From Cyanophora paradoxa (lineage: Eukaryota; Glaucocystophyceae; Cyanophorales; Cyanophoraceae): a stretch of 64,000 nucleotides of DNA. A program made the translations under genes and the position numbers. Of this stretch, positions 21,164 through 30,585 are shown in pieces. Below the pieces are notes generated by a model, which saw only the letters and a program-made list of their open reading frames with translations, had not been told where the DNA came from and made no database searches. Every line of letters starts with the position of its first letter. The stretch's first letter is position 1. The DNA lies in the NCBI GenBank assembly GCA_004431415.1, contig QPMI01000212.1:62001-126000 (forward strand), written 5' to 3'.

Positions 21164-24147
21164 TCAGGAGGCGGAGAGGCGCCCGAAGAAGGCGGAGATC
21201 GAGTCGAAGAGGCCGCCCTCCGGCGGCGGCGAGGGGCTCCCGCGCGGGCCCCCGTACCCCGGCCCGCGCACCCCGCCGGGGCTCCCCGGCGGCCCGTACC
21301 CCCCGCCGGGGCTCCGCGGGGGGTCGTACCCCGGGCCGGCGTGGGGGTAGCCGAAGCTGGCGCGGCGGAGGTCGGAGGAGGTGAGGCTGGCGCGCCGCTC
21401 GTGGGCGGCCGCCTCGGAGCCGTGCGGGAAGGCGCGGCGCCGGGGCGCCCCGTCGGGGAGCTCGCCCTCCTCGCGGCCCGCGAGCGCGACCGGGCCCGCG
21501 GCTGCGGCCCGTGCGGGTCCCCCGGTGCGCCCCCGCCCGCTCGCGCTCCCCGTACGGGCTGCCGCGCGCCCCCCCGTGCCCCGAGCTGCCCCTGCGCCCG
21601 CCGGCCTCGCTCAGGAGGGGCTGCGGGCGGGCGGGCGGGCGGGCGGGCGGGGCGGACCAGGAGTGGTTGGAGGAGGTCTCGGAGGCGTCCCAGTGCGGGC
21701 CGCGGCCCCCGGCGCCGGGGCTCGCCCCGGGCCAGCGGCCCCCAGGCGGGCGGCCTCCGCGGGGCCGGCGGGGCGCGGCGAGGCGCGGGGCGAGGCCTGA
21801 GCGATCGCGAAGGCCCGGCTGAGGGTCGCCGCCGAGGGCGACCCGAGGCGGGCCCCCGCCACCGGCGTCGGCGCCGGCGCCTCCATGCCTCCCTTGCGCC
21901 TCGGCCGCTGCTCGGCGCGGCCTTCGCTCAGCAGAGCGGGCGCGCGGTGGCGGGGCGGGGGCGGGTGCGGGCGGGGCGGGGCGCGCCTGGAACTCGTCAT
22001 AGGAACCCCCGCCGCCGTCGGCGGCGGCGGCGTCGGCCATCGAGTTGTGCGGGGCCACCGGCGGGGCCCGCGGGCTCCTCAGGCCCGACCCGGGCGTCCC
22101 GGGCCTGTCGGGGGCCTCGTCAGGGCGGGCGGGGCGAGCGGGCGAGCAGGCGGGCGGGCGCGGGGCGTGGTGCTTGCCGGTGCGGGCTCGCGGCCGCGTA
22201 GTCGTCCGGGCCGGGCGTGCGGGGCCGGCGCCCCGGGCCGGCGGGGCCGCCCGGGTGTGGGCTGTGGCTGCGGGGCCCCTGCGGCCCCTGGCCCTGGGGG
22301 TGCTGGCCCGCCCCGGAGCCGCGCGAGCTGCTGGCGCTGGAGACGCTGCCCCACTCGGAGCGGTCGGCGAAGACGCCGGCCCCGCCGAAGGCCGTCTCCC
22401 GCAGGGGCCCCAGCTCCCACACCACCGCCCGCCCGTCCTCGCACGCCGCCGCCAGGCGCGAGCCGTCGGGCCCGAAGGCCAAGGCCGTCACGGGGGCGAC
22501 AGTTCCCCCGAGGTCCCGCACCCGCGCCCCGCCGTTCGCCACGTCCCACACAATAACCTGAGCGCGAGCCGGGCGAGGGCGCCTGAGCGCGGCTGGGGGC
22601 AGCGGGGCGAGGCGGGGCGCACCAGGCCGTCCTGCCCCGCAGAGGCCAGGAACTCGCCGTCGGCCGTGTACGCCACCTGCTCGGATGAGCTAGGCGGGGG
22701 CGGGGCGGGGCAGGGTAAGGGGGGACGGGCCTGGGCGGGGTAGTCGGAGTGGCCGTGCAGGCGCGCCGAGGGGCGACCGCGCTCCGCGTCCAGCAGCAGG
22801 ACCTGCGAGGCGGAGCCCCTGCTCAAGAGGCGGCGAAGGGGGCGGGAGGGGCGGGCGGGCGGGCCTCGTTCGTGTAGAGGCCGGCGGCGAGCTGGCGGCC
22901 CCGCGGGCTGAAGGCGAGGCACGCGGCGCTCCCGCCGCCGCACTCGGCCGTCCAGCTGCGCTGACCGCTCGGCACGAACCACATCGAGACGGTCCCGTCC
23001 TGCGGGGGTGCGGAGAGGGGGCGGAGAGTCGCCGCCGTCAGAAAGCGGGAGGCGGGGCGGGGCGGGGCGCGGACCTCGTGAGCGATGGCGAGGTGTCGCC
23101 CGTCATTGGAGAGGGCCAGAGCCTGGTCGTCTCCCTTTGAGGCGCGGGCGGGGGGGGCGGGGCGGGGCGGGGCCGGGCGGGGCGAGGCGCACCAGGGGCA
23201 GTTCGCCGCAGCGGCGGCGCGGCCACGCGGCGCTCCGCGAGTCGACGTCCCACACGCCCTGCGCCCGGGTGGCGTTGGGAGGGCGCGCGGGGCCGGGGCG
23301 GGCGCGCGGCGCGGCGCGGGGGAGCGCACGACCTGCGCGGGAGCGTCGCGCGGGGCGGGGCGGAGACGGAGCGGGGGGAAGGGAAGGTGCGCACGCGGCC
23401 GTCGGCGTCGGCAAAGGCGAGGACGGCGCCGGAGGCGGCGAGGGCGATGCGGGCGACGGGGCCGGCGGGCCGTGCCCCGCGCCCACGCCCTCGTCCGAGA
23501 GCGCGTCCAGCCGCCCGCTCGCGTAGTCCAGCAGAAAGAGCGTGTCGCCTCCCTGCGCCGCGCGTCGGCGGCGGCTCGGGCGGGCGGCGGGCGGGCGGGG
23601 CGGGGCGCGCGTTGGCGGCGGCGACGAGGTCGGGCCCGCGGAAGGCGAACGCCTCCACGCGGAAGCGCACGCGCGGGCCGCCCGGCGAGCGTCCCGCGTA
23701 CTCCTGCCGGTAGTCCACCTTCTGCAGGCACCGCTGCGAGTCTGCCCGCCCGGCCCGCGGCCGCGCTCATGATCAGCGCGGGGCCGCCGCCGCGGAAGCG
23801 CGACCGCCAGCTCGCACCGAGCACATCCCAGCTGATCACCTGGCTCTCGCTCGTGCCGCACACGACTCCCCGGCCCTGCGCACCGCTCGGCTCGGCCGGA
23901 AAGCCGCGGGCGGAGGGGCGCTGGCCGCGGCGCATTCGAACCTGCGGGGTCCACGCGAGGGCAGTGCAGCTGCTCCTGTTGTCGAGCAAAGCCTGCAGAC
24001 GCGGTTTCGGTGGCCGGGCGGCAGGACGAATGGCCGCGGGGGCGGCCAAACCTGCGGCCGCTGTGCCCGTGCAAGCGCGGATCGGGGAGTGAGCGACCCG
24101 CGCGGCGTCCTCCTGCCATCCTCGGGCCCGGGCGTTCTGGAGCGCAT
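21164..24147 (-). CDS. WD40-repeat protein with Gly/Pro-rich C-terminal tail
   Basis: Starts MRSRTPGPEDGRRTPRGS at 24147. A GTTTGG...CTGCAG intron joins it to ALLDNRSSCTALAWTPQ, followed by VVCGTSESQVISWDVLG, the first propeller blade. More blades follow: VARIALAASGAVLAFADADG; DDQALALSNDGRHLAIAHE; DGTVSMWFVPSGQRSWTAE with CLAFSPRGRQLAAG; QVLLLDAERGRPSARLHGHS; VAYTADGEFLASAGQDGLV; and VTALAFGPDGSRLAAACEDG with RAVVWELGPLRET. The tail has Ser/Arg-rich stretches, then Gly-Tyr-Pro repeats (GYGPPGSPGG, about 21290), ending LFDSISAFFGRLSAS before the TGA at 21164-21166. I considered NEDD1 but its C-terminal helix is absent. Probably a seven-blade scaffold of unknown partner. Head-to-head with XPC (258 bp). 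Confidence 0.8.
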
Positions 24148-24405
24148 GGCGATGTTGCTAAAGGGCCGCCCAGACTGGCTATTCGCTCATCGGAGCAGGT
24201 ATCGAAGTTGATTGCAATCGTGTGGCAGCTGCAGCTGCGATCGGCCGTTCCCGCCGCGAACGCTTTGTACAGGTGACGAGCGCGGAGCCGCGGCTGGCCG
24301 ACCGCGTTCAGCTGCTTCGGCGCAGAGTCGACTCCGGCCGGGGCCACATTTCGGCCGCGGGCGCCCCCCGGCTCTCCGGTCGCCCCGCGCGGCGCGAACG
24401 GCGAG

Positions 24406-27400
24406 ATGGAGCATCAGGAGACGACAACGGGTGCGTTGAGCTCGCAAAGGCCCCAAATTTTGACCGGCGAGCGCTCGTGCGACGCGTGCCGACCCTGGGC
24501 GGCGCGCAGGGCTGCGCGATACCAGCAGGGAGTCGCTGGGGCGCATGCTCACCAAGATCGCGGAGAAGAAGCAGAAGCGCGAGGAGCTGGAGGCGTTGCA
24601 CGGCGGCGGGCGCAAGAGCTCGAAGCGCGCGAAGAGCGACGGCGACTTCGCGTTCTTTGACCGCCTGGCCTCCACGTCCGCCGGCGCCGGCGCCTCGCTG
24701 CGGTTCGACCTGGGGCCGCCCGCGGGCGGCTCCTCCTCCTCGTCAGCGCCCGCCCCGCAGCCGCCGCGGCCGTCGCAGCCGTCGATCAGCAGCGCGTTCG
24801 GCCTGCGGCGAGGGGGCGGCGCGGAGGACGACGCGGCGGCGGGCGACGACGCGGCGCGGGAGGAAGCGCTCGCCGCGGGAAGCGAGGCCGGCGGGGCGGA
24901 GGCGGCGGCGGAGGCGGAGGCGGCGGCGGCGGCGGCGGTGCCTTGGGGCGACGACGGGTTCGAGGGGGAGCTGTGGGACGAGGAGGGCCCGGGGCGGGCG
25001 GCGGGTACGACGGCGAGGACGAGGACGGCGCCTGGGAGGAAGCAATCGCCCTGCAGCCCGCCGCCGCCGGCCCCGCCGCGGCGCCCGGCGGCGCGGCGGC
25101 CGGCCCGTCGACGTCGGGCGCCGGCGCCGCGCCCGTCGAGTTCGTCGCGAGCGTCGAGCTGGAGGCGGCGGGCGGGGCGAAGGCGCGGCGGGGCGGCCGG
25201 CAGCTGACGGGCGAGCAGCGGGCGGCGGCCGTCGCGGCGCACCGCGCGCACCTGCTCTGCCTCACGGCCCGCGCCGCCCGCCTCTCCGCCGCCGCCGACG
25301 ACCCGCTGCTCCAGGCCACGCTCCTCTCGCGGGCGCCGCCCTGCCCCGCCCCGCCCCGCGCCGGGCCCGCCGCCGGCTCCCTCACCGCCGGCGCCGTCGC
25401 CGGCGTCGCCTCGTGGCTGCGCGCCTCTCTGCCCCCACCGGCGCCGGCCCGCGGGGCGCACGACCCCTTCTCCGCCCCCGCCCCGGCCGGCGCCTCCGAG
25501 GTGGTCGACCTGGAGGCGGACGACGACGCCCACGGCGACGCCGACGCCCCGCGCGCCCCGCCCGCCCCGCCCGCCCCGCCCCGCCCCGCCCCGCTGACTC
25601 CGCGCAGTGCGGCCCTGAGCTGCGGGAGCGGCTGCAGCGGGCGGCGGCGGGCGGGCGGGGGGCCCGTGCCGGCCCTCAGCGCCACGGAGGGCGCGGTGCT
25701 CTTCGTGGCTGCGCTGCGCGCCCTCGGCGCCCGCGCCCGCCTCGTCTGCTCCCTCCACGTGCGCCCCTGTTTTGTCGACCGGCCCCCGCCCTCGCCCTCG
25801 CCCTCACGGCCCCGCAGCCGGTCTCGTACAAGGACCGCCGCCTGCACGAGGCCCTCTGGGGCGCCCCGCCGCCGCCGGGGCGGGACCCAAAGGAGGAGAA
25901 AGGCGCCCCGGCCTCCGCCCGTGCGCCGCCCGCCTGCCGTCGTCGGTTGGCGCGGCGCTGAGGGGCGGCCGCCTGCGCCCGCAGGGGTGCCTCGCTGCTG
26001 GACTTGCTGGAGACGATCTGCGGGCGGGAGCCGGCGGCGGGCGGCGAGGGCGGCGGGGCGGCGCGGGGGAGGGCCGCGGGGCGCCCGGGGAGGGGCCGGG
26101 GCGCGGCGCGGGGCCGGGGCGGGCGGCGCGGGGCTGTGGAGGCTGAGGCGCCCTCTCTCGCGGCGGTCGTCGCCCGCGCCCGGCGCGGCCGCGGCGGACG
26201 AGGCGGCGGGAGCGGCGGCGGCGGCGGCGGCGCGGGCGTGGCGGGGCGGCGGGGGCTCTGCGGGGCGAGGTGCCGGCGTGGGCCGAGTTCCTGCTGGGGC
26301 CCGACGGCTTCCGGTACCCCCGCGCGCCTCACCCTTGCCCGCCGCGTCACACGGGGGCGCAGGTGGGCGGCGGCGGAGCTGTGGGGCGGGGCGGTGGACG
26401 ACCCCGCGGGGGCCGTGCGCGCCGCCTGCGGGCCGGGCGCCCCGCCGGCCTTCGTGGTGGGCCTGGAGGCCGGCCGCGCCCCGCGGGAGCTGAGCGCGCG
26501 GTACGCCCCGCGCTGGTCGGCGGCGCTCGCCGAGCGGCGGGCGGCCGGCGAGGCCTGGGCCGCCGCTCTCGCCGCCCTGCGCCTCCCGGGGCCCGAGGGC
26601 GGGCCCGAGGCCGCCGCCGCCGCCGCCCCCGCCGCTCGCGCCCCCGCCGGCGTCAGCGCCGAAGACATCGAGGAGGTGCCGCGCGCCGGGGCGCCCGCGC
26701 GGCGGCCTCCGACGCGCCGGGGGCCAGGACCGGTGCGCGCGGGAGGAGGCGGAGCTGGCGGGGGCGGCGCAGGACGAGCCCGTCCCCACGACCCTCGCCG
26801 CCGCCAAGAGCCACCCCCAGCGCGCCCCGCCCCGCCCCGTTCTCCGCTTCCCGTCCCGAGCGCGCCCCGCGGGGCGCAGGTACGTCCTGGAGCGGCACCT
26901 GAAGAAGTACGAGGGGCTGCACCCGCGGGCCCCCGTCGGCTTCATCGGCAAGGAGGCGGTGTACCCCCGCTCGGCGGTGCGCCTCCTGCACACCCGCGAG
27001 CGCTGGCTCCGCGAGCTCCGCCAAGTCCGCGTGCGCCGATACCCCTCCCGCTCGCCCGCGCCCGCCCCGCCCGCCCCGCCCACGCCGCGCGGCTCCGCGG
27101 CAGGAGGGCGAGGAGCCGTTCAAGGTGGTCAAGCACAAGCCGCGCGGCTCGGGCTCGGGCCGGCGCGGCCCTGGCCCGCGGGGGCGCCCCGTCGGCCCCG
27201 TCGACGTCGCCGGCGGGGGCGGGGGCGGGGAGGCTGAGGCGGGGGAGGAGGGCGGACCCGCCCTCGAGCTGTTCGGAGAGTGGCAGACGGACCCCTGGCT
27301 ACCCCCCGCCGCCGCCGGCGGCAAGGCGCGCCCCCCGCGAGTGCCGCCGGCCGCTGCTTCTGACGCGGGCGGCGCAGGTGCCGAGGGGCCCGCGGGGCCA

Positions 27401-28123
27401 CGTCGAGCTCTGGACGCCGCGCCACGTGCCCCGCGGCTGCGTCCACCTGCCCCGTGCGCCCCGCCGGGCGGGAACCGGGCGGGATTCGAGGTCTGACCCG
27501 GCGCCGGCGGGGCGCGGCAGAGGCGCGGGCGTGGCAGGCGGCCAAGGCCCTGGGGGTCGACTACGCGGACGCCATGACGGGCTTCGAGGCGCGCCGCCGC
27601 CCCGCGCGCCCCGCGCCCTCCCCTCCGAGCGGGCGGGCGCGGGCAGGTGCGGCAGGGCCGCTCGGTCCCCAAGTTCGAGGGGGTCGTCGTCTGCGCCGAG
27701 TTCGCCCCCGCCGTCCGCCAGGCGCGCCCCGCTCCGAATCCGCGCCCGGGCCCGTCGACGTCGGCCTGAGCGGCTGAGCGGCGGGCGGGCGGGCAGGCGC
27801 TGGCGGAGCAGGAGGGCCGCCGCGAGGAGAAGGAGCGCGCCAGGCGGGAGGCGGCGCTGCTCGACCGCTGGGGCGCCCTCCTCCGCGCCGCCGCCGCCCG
27901 CCGCCGCCTCGCCGAGGCCTACGGGCCCGCCGGCCCTGCCCCGCCCCAGCCGCACGGCTCCGGCTCCGCCTCCCCTGCGGGGGCGGGGGCGGGCCCGGGG
28001 CCCGGGCGCGGGGGCCGGTGCGAGCGGCACGCGTTCGAGGATGCGGGGGAGGCGGGGGGGGAGGGGCCGCCCCTGCAGCGCTGCAGCCGCTGCGGCCTCC
28101 TCGCCGCCGTCGAGCGCATGTAG
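24406..28123 (+). CDS. RAD4: XPC/Rad4 DNA damage-recognition protein
   Basis: Initiates global-genome nucleotide excision repair by binding helix-distorting lesions. The first exon, MEHQETTTG, splices (donor GTGCGTTG, acceptor CCAGCAG) to ESLGRMLTKIAEKKQKREEL. An acidic low-complexity region precedes the Rad4 transglutaminase-like fold: AAHRAHLLCLTARAARLSAA, then DDPLLQATLLS, and FVAALRALGARARLVCSLHV, VSYKDRRLHEALWG. BHD1: YVLERHLKKYEGLHPRAPVG, then GKEAVYPRSAVRLLHTRERW (26880-27040). BHD2: EEPFKVVKHKPRG and LELFGEWQTDPWLPP. BHD3: GHVELWTPRHVPRGCVHLP, AWQAAKALGVDYADAMTGFE, FEGVVVCAEFAPAV. The C-terminal coil carries HAFEDAGE and CSRCGLLAAVERM before the stop at 28121-28123. The domain set looks complete for the family. 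Confidence 0.92.
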
Positions 28124-28465
28124 CTAGCTGGCCATGGCCGGGCCGCGAGGCTCTTCAATTTCGCAGGAAACAGCAAAACAATATTAATCGGGGGCCGGCC
28201 GACGAATGTAAGACGCATGCGCAATGGCTTCCGCCGACTGGGGCCCAGTCTGGGGGACCAGTGGGGGTACATGCAACCTCCGTAGTCGCTGTGTGCGCTA
28301 GCCGGCGCCCCGCGGTGTCGATCGAGCTCATCCACCGGAGCGATGGCATTAACTGCGCATCATCCTTTTCGAATACAGCTCGCTGGCTGGCGTAGGTGGC
28401 GATGTCAGCGAATGTCGGCGCCAGCTGCGTATGCAGCGGCAGGCGCAACCGGCCGCTCCACCGGC
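28124..28465. other. Gap upstream of the kinase-like gene
   Basis: 342 bp between the XPC stop and the next start. It includes a short A-rich patch after the stop (GGAAACAGCAAAACAATATT, about 28168), possibly the XPC 3' UTR. The remainder is a presumed promoter. No coding exon seen. Confidence 0.45.
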
Positions 28466-29645
28466 ATGCGCAGACTTTACAGCGACATCTCTTTGTACCG
28501 TGCCATCATCCCGGGTGCGCACAGTCTGTTGGCGTCGTTCTCTTCCGATCGATATCAGATCCGCTGACGCGCGCGCGCCGCGCGTAGTCGAGAAGGTGGA
28601 AGAGGCAAAGGAAAAGCTGCGGCGGCGGAACAATGTCGAGCGCGAGGGCCTGCATATCGTCATGCTGGAAGGGCCCGGCGGCGCCAACAAGGGCGGGCTC
28701 CTCGCGCGCCTGCAGGCACTCGGCTACACGACGCACAAGCGAGTTCGATTGTTGGCTTTGCGTCGCGCGTGTCGGCGTTCGCGCGCCGCTGATCGACGGC
28801 TCACGCGCGGCGCGGTACCGGTTGCAGCACTCGGTACATTGACCTTTACAAAAAGGTGGGCTGTATCGCACTGCGGCGCCTCTGTACCGTGCGGCTCTGC
28901 GGCTCACGCCCGCGGCGGGCACCGTCCGCAGTATCCGAGCTACGACACCTTCGGGGGCATCCTGGGCGTGCGCTGGGCGGCTGCCTGCATCGACGCCGTC
29001 GAAGCGCTGCACCGCCGCTATGAGGTCTGCCGGCCGTGGGCGGCTGGCCTTGAACTCGAAACCGAACTCCCGCGGCGCAGAAGGAACCGAGCTCGTTCCT
29101 TGGGGGCCTGGCCTTCGTGCACCGCTCGCCCCTCTCGCCGAGGATCCACTATCGAGCCAAATACGGCATCCCAGATACCAAGTATGGGGATGCAGAACAC
29201 ATCATCATGGCTGCAAGAGAGCTGGCGGACTACGGCTGCTCCGTCATCCTCTGCAAAGCGGACCCGGAGGCTACCAGCCGCACCCTCTCGTGCGTACCCC
29301 CCTCGCCAGGGGTACGGCTTCCAAGGAACGAGCAGCGCCCTCGCAGCGAGCGGCGCGCGCAGGCGGGGAACGTGGAGCGGGCGCTGCGGGAGCGACTCGG
29401 CGAAGACGATGCGCGGTACCAGGTACCCCTCCAGCGCCCCCCCCCCCCCCCCCCCTCCTCCCTAACCAATCTCTCCCCCCCTCCCCCCGCTTCTGAGCCT
29501 GGCCGATGGGTGTGTGCCGCCGCTGCAGAAATGGGTCCTCGACCTCTACGAAGAAAATGGCCTCTTCTGGCCCTTCAGGGGCGTCAGCGTCGTCACGACC
29601 GACTCGGAGCGCGCGGCGTCCGCGCTCCTCCGCGTGCTCGAATAG
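28466..29645 (+). CDS. P-loop nucleotide-kinase-like protein with degenerate Walker A
   Basis: My model starts at ATG 28466 (MRRLYSDISLY), with an intron to 28589 leading to LEKVEEAKEKLRRRNNVERE. The P-loop region is GLHIVMLEGPGGANKGGLLA: overall like thymidylate and deoxynucleoside kinases, but the GK(S/T) of Walker A is NKG. An intron with GC donor (28739-28827) leads to RYIDLYKK, then YPSYDTFGGILGVRWAAA, LAFVHRSPLSPRIHYRAKYG (a DR-x-hxS-like segment), AEHIIMAARELADYGCSVIL, VERALRERLGEDDARYQ (lid-like, Arg-rich) and KWVLDLYEENGLFWPFRGVS. Stop at 29643-29645. The whole looks like a compact nucleotide kinase, about 240 residues. The missing GK(S/T) Lys context may mean altered or lost activity. 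Exact family not identified. An alternative in-frame start lies at 28431. Confidence 0.6.
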
Positions 29646-30585
29646 TTTTAAGCGCGATGAGACGGACGTATTGAGCATGTCCCATATACGTGATCTTAGC
29701 CCTGCGCATGCAGCTCCGGATCCCCCAGCCTCCCGGCCTGCCCCCCTCCCCTTTTTAACCCCCCTTCGAATCCGTGTACCCCGCGACGCGATACCGTGTC
29801 CCCGAACTTCGGAACGGCAGAGCTTGTCGGCAGGCCTCGGGTCTGGGCACGTGCACACGCCGCGCACGTGCACAGAGCTAGCCGGGCCTCTAGATCTAGA
29901 TCTAGATCTCCAGCCCCGGGTACACAGCGGGACCCAAGCGGTCTCCAGATCCCCGGCGGTCTCCAGATCGGATACCGACCCTCTCGTTGTGTTTGTAAAG
30001 AGGGCCGGCCGGCGCCGCTCTTCCAATTCTCCGGCGCGCGCAGAGCGGCCCCAACTGCAGGTCCTCTTGCTGACTGAGCTTCCCCCTAGGCCTCCAGCGG
30101 CCATGTTCGCAGAGGCCCCGCGGCCGGCCCTGTACCCGGGGGCCAGGGGGCCGGGCGGGGATTTTTCTCGGTGTCGCCCGACCCTAGCGGTGGCCGGGGC
30201 CGCCGTCAGGCTGCAATATATATATATATACCCTCGTTCTAAGCATACTTCCGGCGGCCCAAAGCGAGCACTCCGAGGCTCCTTCCTTAGCTGCACGCCC
30301 CTCGCCCGACGTTTCTGTACCCCGGCGGTCTTCAATTCGAACGCCGATCCCCTCGCTGCATTCGCGGTGAGCGAGGGCCGCTCTTCCGGATCCTAAGCTT
30401 CTGCACGCCCGGGGCGGCCCGCACCGCAGGTCCTTTTGCTGACTGAGCATGAGCTAGAATAGGCTGCACAAGTACAAGTGCGGCCGCCGCGCATGGCGAA
30501 TGACTCTGCAAGAGCTGCAGAGCAAAGACTTCGAATTCCTGCGACCTGGAGTCCGGGACGGGCCAGCACACGGCGAGCTCGACGA
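29646..30585. other. Convergent gap rich in repeats
   Basis: Between the kinase-like gene and the kelch gene, both ending here. It holds an AGATCT run (TCTAGATCTAGATCTAGATC, about 29889-29913), a (TA)n run near 30214-30228, a duplicated block (listed separately) and CACGTGCACA repeats at about 29849-29876. No coding exon supported. Confidence 0.6.
29952..30450. repeat. Diverged direct repeat, two units of about 130 bp
   Basis: The unit at about 29952-30085 and the unit at about 30319-30450 share CCCCGGCGGTCT at the left, the middle block GAGGGCC...GCTCTTCC, and GCAGGTCCT(C/T)TTGCTGACTGAGC at the right. Similarity is patchy between these anchors. GCGGTCTCCAGATC is itself doubled just before the first unit. 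Function unknown. The well-conserved right end could belong to a small RNA or a mobile-element remnant. Confidence 0.6.

Noticed and set aside
21164-24147. WD40 gene as NEDD1
   Set aside because: The propeller and a Ser-rich region fit loosely, but the conserved gamma-tubulin-binding C-terminal helix is absent and the tail is Gly/Pro-rich.
24786-27083. 765-codon open frame antisense to XPC
   Set aside because: Low-complexity Arg/Pro/Ala composition. The sense strand carries all conserved Rad4/BHD motifs.
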